DNA of 64,000 nucleotides from Novosphingobium sp. TH158 (GTDB taxonomy: Bacteria > Pseudomonadota > Alphaproteobacteria > Sphingomonadales > Sphingomonadaceae): assembly GCF_002855555.1 (NCBI RefSeq), contig NZ_PKRT01000001.1:2198001-2262000 (forward strand), written 5' to 3'. The translations under genes were made by a program, and so were the position numbers. Shown here piece by piece: positions 1 through 10,292 of this stretch (its first letter is position 1; the number at the start of each line of letters is the position of its first letter). Below the pieces are notes generated by a model that was not told the origin of the DNA, made no database searches, and saw only the letters and a list, made by a program, of their open reading frames with translations.

Positions 1-1
1 C

Positions 2-403
2 GAGCTTGTCGCCCGGATCCGCACGGTCCTGCGGCGTGTTGCCCGCGGCGGCACGGCCCAGGCGGATAACCAGCTGCTCGAATTCGAGGGCTGGGTACTC
101 GATCCGCTCAAGCGTCGGCTCACCGATCCGGAAGGGGCGGGCGTTGCCATTTCCTCGGCCGAATTCCGCCTGCTCATGGCGTTTCTCGAACACCCCCGCC
201 AGGTGCTGGACCGTGACCGCCTGCTCGACATGGTCCAGGGCCGCGAAGCCCACCTGTTTGATCGGGCCGTGGACAACCAGGTCAGCCGCCTGCGCCGCAA
301 GATCGAGGTCGACAGCCGCAACCCGCAACTGATCCAGACCGTCTGGGGCGGCGGCTACATGCTCGCCGCAGAGGTCCGCCGACGCGCCTCCGAGGACACC
401 TGA
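2..403 (+). CDS. Response regulator, OmpR family (C-terminal part)
   Basis: The gene enters from the left edge, so the phosphoacceptor receiver domain is outside the window. The 133 visible residues read continuously in frame 2 and form an OmpR/PhoB winged-helix DNA-binding domain: a beta-rich start (LLEFEGWVLDP), the helix stretch EFRLLMAFLEHPRQVLDRDR, the recognition segment DNQVSRLRRKIE and the wing ending in WGGGYML. Such proteins bind promoter DNA when phosphorylated. The stop is 19 bases before the start of a sensor kinase gene on the same strand, so the two very probably form a two-component pair in one transcript. The signal sensed cannot be told from the sequence. Confidence 0.93.
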   Translation, partial: ELVARIRTVLRRVARGGTAQADNQLLEFEGWVLDPLKRRLTDPEGAGVAISSAEFRLLMAFLEHPRQVLDRDRLLDMVQGREAHLFDRAVDNQVSRLRRKIEVDSRNPQLIQTVWGGGYMLAAEVRRRASEDT

Positions 404-422
404 TGGACATCGCGGGGGCGCC

Positions 423-1829
423 ATGTTGAAGCGGCTCTGGCCATCCAGCCTGTTGGGACAGGTCCTGCTGTCGATCGCGCTGTCGCTGATGCTGGCGCAG
501 GCGGTCTCGGCCGTGCTGATCTATCGCGCGCAGCACGAAAGGCGCGAATCGGCGCTGCTCCATTCCGCTGCCTTCCGCATGATCATCGCCATGCGCCAGG
601 ACGCCCGGCTGGCAGCCAGGAATGGCGAGGACCGCGAAGAATCGGGTCGTGAACGCGAGCGCGAGGGCAGGGGCTTCCAGATCGAACGGACGCAGGACGC
701 GCCGCTCAAGCCCGGCGAAGCGCGCTGGCCGAAGGATGAAAAGGAACTGCGCGCAATCCTCGAAGGGCAGGACATGCAGGTGGATGAGGTGTTGGTCGTC
801 CGCCGCCCCATCGCCGAGGATCCCCGCTCACTCGTGCGGCTCGAACGCCGCAAGCAGCGCCAGGATATCACCCCGGAGGAGGTCCTTGTCGCCGGAGCCC
901 GGGTCAAGGGCAGCGAGCAATGGATTGTCGCGCGCGTGTTCATCACGGCAACCGAACAGGTGATCCTGGGATCGCTGCTGGTGCAGACGCTGTTCATCTA
1001 CCTGGTCGTTCTGGGCGCGATGATCCTGATCATGCGACGGATCACTCGGCCATTGGCCAAGCTGACACGGCGGGTGGAGCTGTTCGCCGAAACGCGAAGC
1101 GCCCAGGACCAGATCGAGCCGCAGGGGCCCAACGACGTTCGCCGCCTGATCGAGGCGCACAACGGCATGGAAGGGCGTATCCTTGCCCTGCTCGATGAGA
1201 AGGACGTGATGCTGGGTGCGATCGGGCACGATCTCAAGACCCCCCTCGCCGCCCTGCGCGTACGCATCGAATCGGTGGAGGACGAAACCGAACGCCGGCG
1301 GATGGCAGGTTCGATCGAGGACATTACCCGGACGCTGGACGATATCCTCAGCCTTGCCCGGGTGGGCCGACCGAGCGACATGGCCGAGCAGACGGAGCTC
1401 TATTCGCTCGTTTCTTCGGTGGTCGAGGAATACGAGGACATGGGCGAGCCGGTGACGCTGGGCGATGCCAGCCGCCATGTGATGTCGCTGCGCCCCACCT
1501 GGCTCCGGCGCGCGCTGCGCAACCTGATCGGCAATGCCCTGCGCTACGGCAAGAGCGCGCATGTCTCGCTCGAGCGGGACGGTGGCACCGCCGTGATCCG
1601 CATTCTCGACGAAGGTCCGGGCATTCCGGACGGTCAGATCGCGCGCATGCTCGAACCCTTCACGCGCGGCGATCCTTCCCGCAACACCGAGACGGGCGGG
1701 ACAGGCCTTGGCCTTACCCTTGCACGGGCGATTGCCGAACAGCACGGCGGATCGCTGCGGCTGGCGAACCGCCGCGCGCCCGATGGCCGCGTGCTGGGAC
1801 TGGAAGCGACGCTGCGCCTGCCGGGCTGA
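423..1829 (+). CDS. Sensor histidine kinase, EnvZ-like layout
   Basis: This 468-residue inner-membrane kinase is the likely partner of the upstream regulator. It has a first membrane helix (about residues 10-32), a charged periplasmic segment rich in Arg and Glu (about 33-178), a second helix (about 179-203), then HAMP, dimerisation and ATPase domains. The phosphoacceptor is H269 in GHDLKTPLAALR. ATP-site motifs are N367-N371 (NLIGN), D396 (DEGPGIPDG) and G426 (GTGLGL). The ATG at 402 gives only a few codons, so the ATG at 423 is the start. The gene converges with the M1 peptidase, with only 3 bases between the two stops. The ligand is unknown; the class is secure, the substrate is not. Confidence 0.93.
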   Translation: MLKRLWPSSLLGQVLLSIALSLMLAQAVSAVLIYRAQHERRESALLHSAAFRMIIAMRQDARLAARNGEDREESGREREREGRGFQIERTQDAPLKPGEARWPKDEKELRAILEGQDMQVDEVLVVRRPIAEDPRSLVRLERRKQRQDITPEEVLVAGARVKGSEQWIVARVFITATEQVILGSLLVQTLFIYLVVLGAMILIMRRITRPLAKLTRRVELFAETRSAQDQIEPQGPNDVRRLIEAHNGMEGRILALLDEKDVMLGAIGHDLKTPLAALRVRIESVEDETERRRMAGSIEDITRTLDDILSLARVGRPSDMAEQTELYSLVSSVVEEYEDMGEPVTLGDASRHVMSLRPTWLRRALRNLIGNALRYGKSAHVSLERDGGTAVIRILDEGPGIPDGQIARMLEPFTRGDPSRNTETGGTGLGLTLARAIAEQHGGSLRLANRRAPDGRVLGLEATLRLPG

Positions 1830-1832
1830 GGC

Positions 1833-4484
1833 CTAGCGCAGCTTTTTCGCCTCGGCGCTCGCCTCTGCCTGCCGCGCGGTTTTCAGCACGCCGCAGTTGC
1901 GCACGCGTTCGATGGTGCGTTCCAGTTCGAGCTCTGCGGTCTTGCCGGCAAGGCGCGGACGCAGCGATTTGGCCAGCTCGTCTGCCTGTTCGGCCGAGCA
2001 GAAGCCGTTGAGCATCTGCGGCAGGCGCGAGGCAAAGAAGATTCCGCCATTGCCGTTCAGCAGCTGGTCCAGGTTCGCCTTCATCCATTCGTAGCCCATG
2101 TCGCGCGTGGCGGGATGGGCGACCGCGCCGCGGATCATGTTCAGCCGCTCGCTGGAGCGCAGGCGGTTGTCCTTCGCATCGTCCAGCACCCAGCGGGCGA
2201 TGTCCTTGTCGCCACTGCCGGCGATCACGCCAAGCCATGTTGGCCGCAGGGCCGGATCTTCGGACGCAAGCGCCCTGCCGAACAGGTCCTTCGCCGCGGT
2301 CAGCCCGCCCTGGCCCAGCCAAGCGGCAAAGGCCCCGCCAAACCACGTGGCGTCGAGTGCGGCCTTGTCTCCCGCCAGGTATTTGCCCGCTGCATCGGCC
2401 AGGGCCTTGCGCACCGCCGGATCGCGGGCCGTCCCGCCAACCGCATCCAGTGCAGCCTCACGCCGCTGGAGCCGCTCCGCCTCTTCATGGGCATAGGCCC
2501 CGGCGCGCAGGTCCATTCCCAGCCTGTCGAGCTGCGGGCGATAGAGCCGGGCAACAAAGCGGGAATAGGCCTTCTGTGCGGCATCGTCGAACAGACCGCC
2601 GGCGCGCAGCGATTCGAGCCCGTTGAGCGCTGCACCATAGGCGCGGCTGTCAGGGTTCTTCGTCAGCTTCACGGCAAGCGTCGCCAACTGCTTCACCGAT
2701 GCCCGACCGGCCTGGTAGCTGGCCCGCAGGCTGTCGGCGATGGCGATGGCCTCATTACCGGAAACCTTGTCGGCCGTTGCGATCAGGCGATCCCATTCCT
2801 TTGCCGGCAGTTCGAAGCGGAAATACCCGGTGCCGCCGGCATTGGGCATCAGCGGTCCCTTGCCCGAAAGGCCCAGCCTTGCACTTTCGCCGTCGAACAG
2901 CTGGCACTGGCGCGCATCGCCGATCCGCGCACAAAGCGGGATGCCCCACCGGGTTGCAGGCGGCGTGGTGCCGAGCCGGGCATAGCGGCTCTGGCGCATG
3001 GACCAGCCGTCCTTGTCGCGCGAGAAGGTGACAAGGGGCACGCCTTGCTGGCGAATGAAGCTCTGCATCGCGGGCAGGATGCGGGCATCGCCCGAAACTT
3101 CGGCCATGGCGCCGAAGAAGTCGGCGCTGGTGGCGTTGCCGTTGTGGTGCCGCTTCATGTAGGTGCGCACGCCGTCGCGGAACTTGGTATCGCCCATGAA
3201 GGCGGCAATCATCGATACGACATGGCCGCCCTTGCCATAGGTGATCGTGTCGAAGGCGGCATCGATCTGGGCATCAGTGCGGATCGGCTGCTGGATCGGC
3301 CTGCCGGCGACCAAGGCATCGGTGTTCATCGCGGCGAAGCCTTCGGCATTGGCGCCGGCGCCGATGTTCAGGTCGGGCCGCCATTCGCCGCCGATGCGAT
3401 AGCCCATCCAGTTGGCGAAGCTTTCGTTCAGCCAGATATCGTCCCACCAGGCTGGCGTCACCAGATCGCCATACCACTGGTGCGCCAGTTCATGGCTGAC
3501 GACCATGCCGAAGGCGCGCTTGTCCGAAACCGGAGACTTGTCGTCAAGGATCAGCAGGCCATCGGCATAAAGGTCCGCCCCGGCGTTCTCCATGGCGCCG
3601 GGCATGATCGGCGAGGTGATCTGGTCAAGCTTGGGATAGGGGAAGCCCTGGCCAAAGTAATCCTCGAGCAGGCGGACAATGGGCTTGCTGTTCTCAAGCG
3701 CGAAGGTCAGCTGCCCGGCATTCGGCTTGGGCGAAAGGATGCGCAGCGGCAGCGGCTCCTTGCGCCACTGGCTGGGCGGAACGGTGCCTTCGGCCACGGC
3801 AAAGGGCCCGACCATCATGGCGACAAGGTAAGTCGGCAGAGGCAGGGTGGGGGCATAGCGATGCACGTCCAGCCCGCCTTCTTCCTGCCGGGAAACCTGG
3901 GGCGCGTTGCTTACCGCTGTCAGCCCCTTGGGCGTGCGCAGGGTAACGGTGAAGGGCACCTTGAAGCCGGGTTCGTCGAACGAGGGGAAGGCGGCGCGGG
4001 CGTCGATCGACTGGAACTGGCTCCACGAATACCATTCGTCCGCCACCTTGACGCGAAACAGGCCTGCCGGCCCGCTGTTGAAGGGGGCGTCATACTCGAA
4101 CGAAAGCACCAGCTTTCCTGCGGGCAGCACCTCGGGGAAGGTCAGCCGCGCCAGTCCGCTGTCGGTGCGCTGGCTCCAGGTGCCGGTGATGGTGCGCCCG
4201 CCGATCGTGGCGACCGCCTTCGAAACCGCAAGATTGCGGCCATGCAGGTCGATAAAGCTGGAAGCAGCCTTCAGTTCGGCGTCGATCTCGACCCGGCCCG
4301 AAAACCGTTCCTTCGACGGGTCGATAGTCAGGTCCAGCCGATAGGACAGCGGCTTTGCCGCCTCGCTCAGCTTGCCCTGCGGGACGGGTGCCGTGGCAGC
4401 ATTGCCGCCCGGAACCTCGATCGCGAGGGCGGGAGCGGCGAGGGCGAGGCTCAGCGTGGAAGCGGCGGCAAGAAGAAGGCGCAT
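1833..4484 (-). CDS. M1 family zinc aminopeptidase, exported
   Basis: This 883-residue metallopeptidase removes N-terminal residues from peptides. The gluzincin signature is complete: GAMEN at residues 296-300, H331-E332-x-x-H335, and the third zinc ligand E354 exactly 18 residues after H335. The frame is open 45 codons further upstream, but the ATG at 4484 is chosen because it has a GGAG ribosome site 7 bases before it and opens a signal peptide (MRLLLAAASTLSLALAAPALA, about 21 residues). The enzyme is therefore probably periplasmic or secreted, unlike cytoplasmic PepN. It has an ERAP-like C-terminal helical region. It probably recycles peptides for nutrition. The exact specificity is not visible. 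Confidence 0.93.
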   Translation of the reverse strand: MRLLLAAASTLSLALAAPALAIEVPGGNAATAPVPQGKLSEAAKPLSYRLDLTIDPSKERFSGRVEIDAELKAASSFIDLHGRNLAVSKAVATIGGRTITGTWSQRTDSGLARLTFPEVLPAGKLVLSFEYDAPFNSGPAGLFRVKVADEWYSWSQFQSIDARAAFPSFDEPGFKVPFTVTLRTPKGLTAVSNAPQVSRQEEGGLDVHRYAPTLPLPTYLVAMMVGPFAVAEGTVPPSQWRKEPLPLRILSPKPNAGQLTFALENSKPIVRLLEDYFGQGFPYPKLDQITSPIMPGAMENAGADLYADGLLILDDKSPVSDKRAFGMVVSHELAHQWYGDLVTPAWWDDIWLNESFANWMGYRIGGEWRPDLNIGAGANAEGFAAMNTDALVAGRPIQQPIRTDAQIDAAFDTITYGKGGHVVSMIAAFMGDTKFRDGVRTYMKRHHNGNATSADFFGAMAEVSGDARILPAMQSFIRQQGVPLVTFSRDKDGWSMRQSRYARLGTTPPATRWGIPLCARIGDARQCQLFDGESARLGLSGKGPLMPNAGGTGYFRFELPAKEWDRLIATADKVSGNEAIAIADSLRASYQAGRASVKQLATLAVKLTKNPDSRAYGAALNGLESLRAGGLFDDAAQKAYSRFVARLYRPQLDRLGMDLRAGAYAHEEAERLQRREAALDAVGGTARDPAVRKALADAAGKYLAGDKAALDATWFGGAFAAWLGQGGLTAAKDLFGRALASEDPALRPTWLGVIAGSGDKDIARWVLDDAKDNRLRSSERLNMIRGAVAHPATRDMGYEWMKANLDQLLNGNGGIFFASRLPQMLNGFCSAEQADELAKSLRPRLAGKTAELELERTIERVRNCGVLKTARQAEASAEAKKLR

Positions 4485-4584
4485 GGGATCTCCGGAGGTC
4501 GCAGAACGGCAGACTGCGCCCTTGCATGGCAAAACCGATTGCAAATGCAACCGTCGATAAAGTGCTGTTCCCAGCCGACGAACG

Positions 4585-6159
4585 TCAGCGCAGCAGGCTG
4601 CCCAGGATCGAGCGGGCAAAGCGGCCGAAGATTGCCCCGCCCAGCTGGGTGGCGATGGTTCCCGCAGCGGCGCTGGCGGCCGACGCCACCGGCGATCCCG
4701 CTGATTTGCGGCCCGTCATCTTGCGCGCGACCATTGTCCCTGCCGAAGCGGCGGCGGCACCCAGCGCGGCCTTGCCGGCCTTTTCCCAAAGCGAGGGCGA
4801 GCGGCGTTCTTGCGCGTGCTGCGCCTCGGCGCCTTCCTCTTCCACCTGCCGTGCGGCCGCGGCAGCATCGGCGGCCTTGGCCTGAAGCACCTCCTCGGCG
4901 CTCTCGCGGTCAACCGGGTTGTCGTACTTGCCATCGAAGGGGCTGATCGACTGGATGATCGCCCGTTCCTTTTCGCTCACCGGACCAAGCCGCGAGCGCG
5001 GCGGGGCGACGAGCGTGCGCTGGACCACGGTGGGCGCGCCCTGTTCGTCCAATACCGAAACCAGCGCCTCACCGACCTTGAGTTCGGTGATCGCGGTTTC
5101 GACATCGAGATCGGGGTTGATGCGGAAGGTTTCCGCCGCCGCCTTGATCGCCTTCTGGTCGCGCGGGGTGAAGGCGCGCAGGGCGTGCTGCACCCGGTTG
5201 CCGAGCTGGCCGGCGATCTTGTCGGGGATGTCGATCGGGTTCTGGGTGATGAAATAGACGCCCACGCCCTTGGAGCGGATCAGGCGGACAACCTGCTCGA
5301 TCTTTTCGAACAGCGCCTGCGGTGCATCTTCGAACAGCAGGTGCGCTTCGTCGAAGAAGAACACCAGCACCGGCTTTTCCGGGTCGCCCACCTCGGGCAG
5401 CGCCTCGAACAGTTCGGAAAGCAGATAGAGCAGGAAGGTGGCGTAGAGCTTGGGGCTCTGCATCAGCTTGTCCGCCGCCAGCACGTTGATCACGCCCTTG
5501 CCGTTCTCGTCGGTGCGGATGAAGTCGTGAATTTCGAACGCGGGTTCGCCGAAGAACTTGTCGGCGCCCTGGCTTTCGAAGGCGAGCAGCTGGCGCTGGA
5601 TAGTGCCGACCGAGGCCTTGGAGATGTTGCCATAGGTGGTTGCCAGCTCGCTGGCATTTTCGGCGCAGGTCATCAGCACCTGCTGAAGGTCGTCGAAATC
5701 GAGCAGCAGCAGGCCGTTGTCGTCCGCCCACCTGGCGGCCACGGTCAGCACGCCTTCCTGCGCTTCGTTAAGGCCCATCAGCCGGCTGAGCAGCAGCGGC
5801 CCCATCTCCGAGATCGTCGTGCGGATCGGATGGCCTTTTTCGCCGTAGAGGTCCCAGAAAATCGCGGGATTGTCATGGTAGGTATAGGGATCGATGCCGA
5901 TCTCCTTCGCCCGCGCCTCAAGCGTGGCGGCGTGCTTGAAATCGGCGCTTCCGGCCATCGAAACGCCGGCAAGATCGCCCTTTACGTCTGCCATGAACAC
6001 CGGAACCCCGGCGGCGGAGAACTGTTCGGCGATGGTCTGCAAGGTCACGGTCTTGCCGGTGCCGGTGGCCCCCGCGATCAGCCCGTGCCGGTTGGCGCGG
6101 CTGAGGCGCAGTTCCTGCCGTTCGCCGTTCGATCCCATTCCGATATATATGTTTTCCAT
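4585..6159 (-). CDS. HerA-like ATPase, DUF853 (YjgR) family
   Basis: This is a 524-residue P-loop ATPase of the HerA/FtsK-like superfamily (DUF853). Walker A is GATGTGKT at residues 30-37, and a strong Walker B appears as [13 protein letters not shown]. The C-terminal 40 residues are Ala/Gly-rich and hydrophobic, as in other members. The open frame continues about 530 codons upstream across pabBC, but that part is antisense noise. The start at 6159 is preceded by GGAG and begins with the family-typical glycine-rich strand [12 protein letters not shown]. The cellular role of DUF853 proteins is unknown. It is the only gene between the divergent pabBC and the aminopeptidase. Confidence 0.9.
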   Translation of the reverse strand: MENIYIGMGSNGERQELRLSRANRHGLIAGATGTGKTVTLQTIAEQFSAAGVPVFMADVKGDLAGVSMAGSADFKHAATLEARAKEIGIDPYTYHDNPAIFWDLYGEKGHPIRTTISEMGPLLLSRLMGLNEAQEGVLTVAARWADDNGLLLLDFDDLQQVLMTCAENASELATTYGNISKASVGTIQRQLLAFESQGADKFFGEPAFEIHDFIRTDENGKGVINVLAADKLMQSPKLYATFLLYLLSELFEALPEVGDPEKPVLVFFFDEAHLLFEDAPQALFEKIEQVVRLIRSKGVGVYFITQNPIDIPDKIAGQLGNRVQHALRAFTPRDQKAIKAAAETFRINPDLDVETAITELKVGEALVSVLDEQGAPTVVQRTLVAPPRSRLGPVSEKERAIIQSISPFDGKYDNPVDRESAEEVLQAKAADAAAAARQVEEEGAEAQHAQERRSPSLWEKAGKAALGAAAASAGTMVARKMTGRKSAGSPVASAASAAAGTIATQLGGAIFGRFARSILGSLLR

Positions 6160-6273
6160 GCCGCAACCGCTCCAGTTTTCCCACTCTCCGGCATAGTGCG
6201 CTGCGGCACCGGTTGCGAGAGGAAATTCTAGCCGCTGGCATCGGCCCGCGTTCCCCTCTAGAAGCCGGCGCCC

Positions 6274-8061
6274 ATGCCAGCCCCCTTCATCCTGCTTGAC
6301 GATGCGCGCGCCCATGGCGCCAGCCCCGCGCGGCTCTATCGCGATCCGGTGGAGATCGTCGTCGCGCGTCGTGCCAGCGAAGTGGCCGGGGCGCTTGGGC
6401 GCATGGCGGAACTGAGCGAAGAGGGCCACCACCTGGCCGGCTGGATCGCCTATGAGGCGGGCCTTGCCCTTGAAAGCCGGCTCATGCCGCTGGCCGATGC
6501 CCGCACCGGTGCTGCCGGGCCGCTCGTGTGGTTTGCCGCCTTTGCCGGATACGAAAGCCTGGCCGCCGGTGAAGTTCCCGCCTGGCTTGCGGCCCATGGC
6601 GATGGTGGGGCGAGCATCGGGCCGCTGGACCCGGCGCTGTCGCCCGGGGGCTTTGCCCGTGCTTTCGCGGCGGTTCAGGCAGCAATCACCGATGGCGACA
6701 TTTACCAGGCCAACCTGACCTTCCCGCTGGCCGGCGCCTTCCATGGCGATCCGGTGGCGCTTTACGCCGCGATCCGGGAAGCTGCCGGGGCGGGCTATGG
6801 CGGCCTGATCCATGATGGCGCCCACTGGCTGGCGAGCTTTTCGCCCGAGCTGCTCGTCGCGCTCAAGGACCGGGCGGCGATGGTCAAGCCGATGAAGGGC
6901 ACCCGTCCGCGCGGCAGGGCTGCGGCAGAAGACGCGGCACTTGCGCAAGAGCTTGCCGGATCGGTGAAGGACCGGGCCGAAAACCTGATGATCGTCGATC
7001 TGCTGCGCAACGATCTCAGCCGCGTGGCCGTGCCCGGCAGCGTGCGCGTGGAGCGGCCATTTGCCGTGGAAAGCTATCCGACCGTCCACCAGATGACGAC
7101 CACCGTGCGCGCCACCCTGAACGATCAGGCGGGCGTGTTCGACCTGGTCCGCGCGCTGTTTCCTTGCGGTTCGATCACCGGTGCGCCCAAGATCCGGGCC
7201 ATGGAGCTGATCGACAGTTTCGAACGCGATGCGCGCGGCCCCTATTGCGGGGCGATCGGGCGGATCGACCCCTCTGGCGAGTCCGCCTTCAATGTGGCAA
7301 TCCGCACCCTGCGGCTGACCCCGGGAGAGAACGGCAGGGGCACGGCGGTTTTGGGTGTCGGTTCGGCGGTGGTCGCCGATTCGGAATGGCTCGCCGAATG
7401 GCGCGAAGGTCTGGTCAAGGGAGGGTTCGTAAGGGGCATGGCAGGCGGATTCGATCTGATCGAGACCATGGCCTTTGCGCCCGATGAGGGCATTGCCCTG
7501 CTTGAACTGCACCTTGAACGGATCAAGGCCAGCGCGGCCGAGCTGGGTTTCGCCTTCGATCGCCACGCTGTGCGCAATGCCATCCAGGCGCTGTGCTTCG
7601 ATATCGAAGGTGCGGCGAAGGTGCGGCTCGTCGTTGCTCGCAGCGGTGCCCATGCGCTGGAAATCGCGCCCTTGCCGGAACCGTTTGTCGCGCCGGCGAC
7701 CTGCGCTGTGCTGCGCCTGCCGGTGGACAGCGGGGACTGGCGCCTGCGCCACAAGACCAGCGACCGCCAGTTCTATACTGCCGCGCTTGATGCCGCGAAG
7801 GGTGCAGGCGCGCAGGAGGCGCTGCTGCTGCGCGATGATGGCCTTGTTACCGAGGGCAGTTTCACCAACCTGTTCGTCGAGCGTGACGGCAAGCTGCTGA
7901 CACCGCCCGCGCAGCTTGGCCTGCTACCGGGCGTGCTGCGTCGCTCGCTGATCGAGGCCGGCCGTGCGGAGGAGGCGGAACTGACGCTTGCCGACCTTGA
8001 GGGCGGCTTCCTGATCGGCAATGCCCTGCGCGGGCTGATGCCGGCGCGGCTGCTTTCATGA
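6274..8061 (+). CDS. pabB: Aminodeoxychorismate synthase I fused to aminodeoxychorismate lyase (PabBC)
   Basis: This 595-residue bifunctional protein makes p-aminobenzoate for folate. Residues 1 to about 385 are a chorismate-binding PabB domain: the motifs PMKGTRPRG and [19 protein letters not shown] are those of the active site. Residues from about 390 to the end are a class IV PLP enzyme (PabC), starting at FDLIETMAF, with the PLP lysine probably K494 in [10 protein letters not shown] and the late motif [12 protein letters not shown]. The glutaminase PabA is not in the window. PabB-PabC fusions are common in alphaproteobacteria. The stop overlaps the start of the next gene (ATGA), implying translational coupling in a four-gene run. 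Confidence 0.93.
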   Translation: MPAPFILLDDARAHGASPARLYRDPVEIVVARRASEVAGALGRMAELSEEGHHLAGWIAYEAGLALESRLMPLADARTGAAGPLVWFAAFAGYESLAAGEVPAWLAAHGDGGASIGPLDPALSPGGFARAFAAVQAAITDGDIYQANLTFPLAGAFHGDPVALYAAIREAAGAGYGGLIHDGAHWLASFSPELLVALKDRAAMVKPMKGTRPRGRAAAEDAALAQELAGSVKDRAENLMIVDLLRNDLSRVAVPGSVRVERPFAVESYPTVHQMTTTVRATLNDQAGVFDLVRALFPCGSITGAPKIRAMELIDSFERDARGPYCGAIGRIDPSGESAFNVAIRTLRLTPGENGRGTAVLGVGSAVVADSEWLAEWREGLVKGGFVRGMAGGFDLIETMAFAPDEGIALLELHLERIKASAAELGFAFDRHAVRNAIQALCFDIEGAAKVRLVVARSGAHALEIAPLPEPFVAPATCAVLRLPVDSGDWRLRHKTSDRQFYTAALDAAKGAGAQEALLLRDDGLVTEGSFTNLFVERDGKLLTPPAQLGLLPGVLRRSLIEAGRAEEAELTLADLEGGFLIGNALRGLMPARLLS

Positions 8062-9239
8062 GCGCGCAAGGCATGAAGATTTCGCAGGCGCTTTCGCGCA
8101 TCGCTCCGTCGCAGACAACAGCGATGACAGACCGCGCCATGGCCCTGCGCGCCGAGGGACGCGACATCATCTCGCTTTCGGTCGGAGAGCCGGACTTCGC
8201 CACGCCGGATCATGTCGTGGAAGCCGCCAAGGCGGCGCTCGATGCCGGCGAGACGAAATATACGGCCGTGGGCGGCACGGCGCGGCTCAAAGCAGCGGCG
8301 GCCCTGCATTTCTCCCGCGACCTGGGGCTGGAAACCCAGCCTTCGCGGGTGATCGTCAGCGCCGGGGGCAAGCAGGCGATCTATCACGCGCTGCTCGCGA
8401 CAATCGATCCGGGCGACGAGGTGCTGATCCCCGCGCCCTGGTGGGTCTCCTATCCCGAGATCGTGCGCTTTGCGGGCGGCACGGTGGTGCCGATGGAAAC
8501 GTTCGCTGCCGGCGGTTTCCGGATCAGCGCCGCGCAGCTGGATGCCGCGATCACGCCGCAGACCCGCTGGTTGCTGCTCAACAGCCCGGGCAACCCCACG
8601 GGTGCAACCTATCCGGCAGAGGAACTGCGGGCCATTGGCGAAGTGCTGCGCCGTCACCCGCAGGTGCTGGTGATGAGCGACGATATCTATGCGCCGCTGC
8701 GCTATGTGCCGGGCCGTCACGCGACGCTCGCGGTGGAATGCCCCGATCTGGCAGACCGGGTGCTGACGGTGTCCGGCGTATCGAAAAGCCATGCCATGAC
8801 CGGCTTCCGCATCGGCGTGTCGACAGGCCCGGCGTGGCTGATCTCTGCGATGGAGACGCTGCAATCGCATTCCTCGGGCAATCCCGCTTCTATCAGCCAG
8901 GCCGCCGCGGTTGCCGCTTTCGAAGGGCCGCAGGGCTTCCTGGCCGATTGGTGCGAGCGCTTCCGCCAACGACGCGATCTGGTGGTATCGGCCATCAATG
9001 CCATCGCGGGCCTGCATACCCCTGTGCCCGATGGCGCGTTCTATTGCATGATCGATGCCGCCCCGCTGATGGCGCGGTTCGGCGATGACAGGGCGCTGGT
9101 CATGCACCTGCTCGATCATGGCGTGGCGGTTGTCCAGGCATCGGCATTCGGCGGGCGCGACGGCTTCCGCATTTCTTTCGCTGCCGACGAGGCAACACTT
9201 GGAGAGGCGATGCGGCGCATTGCCGGAGCACTGGCATGA
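8058..9239 (+). CDS. Class I pyridoxal-phosphate aminotransferase, aspartate aminotransferase-like
   Basis: This is a 393-residue fold-type I aminotransferase. The N-terminus (MKISQALSRIAPSQTTAMTD, SVGEPDFATPDHV) and NSPGNPTGATYP match the aspartate/prephenate aminotransferase subgroup (subgroup 1-gamma). The Schiff-base lysine is K243 in SGVSKSHAMTGFRIG, and the substrate-carboxylate arginine lies in GFRISFA near the end. It starts inside the pabBC stop (ATGA) and ends inside the next start (ATGA). A link to aromatic amino acid or chorismate metabolism is possible from context but cannot be shown. Substrate specificity is open. Confidence 0.9.
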   Translation: MSAQGMKISQALSRIAPSQTTAMTDRAMALRAEGRDIISLSVGEPDFATPDHVVEAAKAALDAGETKYTAVGGTARLKAAAALHFSRDLGLETQPSRVIVSAGGKQAIYHALLATIDPGDEVLIPAPWWVSYPEIVRFAGGTVVPMETFAAGGFRISAAQLDAAITPQTRWLLLNSPGNPTGATYPAEELRAIGEVLRRHPQVLVMSDDIYAPLRYVPGRHATLAVECPDLADRVLTVSGVSKSHAMTGFRIGVSTGPAWLISAMETLQSHSSGNPASISQAAAVAAFEGPQGFLADWCERFRQRRDLVVSAINAIAGLHTPVPDGAFYCMIDAAPLMARFGDDRALVMHLLDHGVAVVQASAFGGRDGFRISFAADEATLGEAMRRIAGALA

Positions 9240-9892
9240 GCAGCATCCCCATCCTGTATGAAGACGGCGAAGCGCTGGTCATCGACAAGCCCGCGGGTCT
9301 GCCGCTTGACCGGCCCCGCGCCGGCGGCAGGAGCCTTGAAGACCGGCTGGAGGAGCTCAAGCTCGGTTTCCAGCGTGCGCCGGTTCCGGTGCACCGGCTT
9401 GATCAGGACACCTCCGGCTGCCTGTTGCTGGCGCGCAACCCCAAGGCGCTGAAGCGCTTTGCCGCCGCCTTCGAGAACCGGCAGGTCGAAAAGCGCTACC
9501 TCGGCGTGGTTGCCGGGCGCATCGAGGGCGAAGAGGGCACCATTGCTCTCTCGCTCAGCAAGATTTCCAGCGCTGAAAAGGGCTGGCGGATGATCCCTGC
9601 AAAAAAGGGCAAGCCGGCCGTTACCCACTGGCGCAAGCTGGCGGAGCGCGGCGGACTGACCCTCGTCGAATTCCGGCCCGAGACCGGGCGTACCCACCAG
9701 ATTCGCGTTCATGCCCTTGCCGGGCTGGGGGCGTCCCTGCTTGGCGATCCGGTCTATGGCAGCGGCAAGGGTGCCCCGCGCACCATGCTGCACGCCGCCG
9801 GACTGGTCGTACACCGCGAGGGCAAGACGCCGATCGAGGCCGTGGCTCCCCTGCCGGCCGACTTTGCCGCACTTGGCTTCACCGATGGATGA
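9236..9892 (+). CDS. RluA-family RNA pseudouridine synthase
   Basis: This 218-residue enzyme isomerises uridine to pseudouridine in rRNA or tRNA. The catalytic aspartate is D56 in the diagnostic motif HRLDQDTSG, and the second family motif RTHQIRVH follows later. There is no N-terminal S4 domain, so it is a short RluA/RluC-like form. It overlaps the aminotransferase by an ATGA junction and the downstream arfB-like gene by 8 bases. This places it in a translation-related pair at the end of the operon. The target position in RNA is unknown. Confidence 0.92.
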   Translation: MSSIPILYEDGEALVIDKPAGLPLDRPRAGGRSLEDRLEELKLGFQRAPVPVHRLDQDTSGCLLLARNPKALKRFAAAFENRQVEKRYLGVVAGRIEGEEGTIALSLSKISSAEKGWRMIPAKKGKPAVTHWRKLAERGGLTLVEFRPETGRTHQIRVHALAGLGASLLGDPVYGSGKGAPRTMLHAAGLVVHREGKTPIEAVAPLPADFAALGFTDG

Positions 9893-10292
9893 GGTGATCG
9901 ACCGGGCCATGGCGCTGTTGAGCGAAAGCTTCATCGCCGCTGCCGGTCCGGGCGGTCAGAATGTCAACAAGGTGGCAACCGCGGTGCAGCTGCGGCTCGA
10001 CGTGTTTGCCCTGCGCCTTGAGCCGCAGGTGTTTCACCGGCTCAAGCAGATCGCCGGCAGCAAGATGACCGCGAAGGGCGAACTGGTGCTGACCGCTCGG
10101 CGCTTTCGCACGCAGGAAGCCAACCGGGCCGATGCGCGCGAGCGGCTGGCCGAATTGCTTCGCGACGCGCATGACCTGCCGCAGAAGCGGGCGAAAAGCC
10201 GGCTCAACCGCGTGGGCAAGGAAAAGCGATTGCAGGGAAAGAAGCTGCGCGGCGCGGTCAAGGCCGGGCGCGGCAAGGTCTCGTACGACTAG
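9885..10292 (+). CDS. arfB: ArfB-like alternative ribosome-rescue factor (peptidyl-tRNA hydrolase)
   Basis: This 135-residue protein resembles ArfB/YaeJ, which frees stalled ribosomes by hydrolysing peptidyl-tRNA. It has the release-factor catalytic GGQ at residues 23-25 (AAAGPGGQNVNKV), lacks a codon-recognition domain, and ends in a long basic tail (KRAKSRLNRVGKEKR and onwards) of the kind that enters the empty mRNA channel. Length is close to the E. coli protein. The ATG at 9885 overlaps the end of the pseudouridine synthase gene; the open frame further upstream lies inside that gene. It ends in a 4-base overlap (ctag) with the stop of the convergent lipoprotein gene. Confidence 0.92.
   Translation: MDEVIDRAMALLSESFIAAAGPGGQNVNKVATAVQLRLDVFALRLEPQVFHRLKQIAGSKMTAKGELVLTARRFRTQEANRADARERLAELLRDAHDLPQKRAKSRLNRVGKEKRLQGKKLRGAVKAGRGKVSYD

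Noticed and set aside
2115..4946. 943-codon open frame on the plus strand opposite the M1 peptidase
   Set aside because: It is antisense to a clear metallopeptidase and part of the HerA-like gene, with no recognisable motif.
6160..7752. In-frame N-terminal extension of the HerA-like ATPase by about 530 codons
   Set aside because: It runs antisense through pabBC and has random composition; the start at 6159 has a ribosome site and the family N-terminus.
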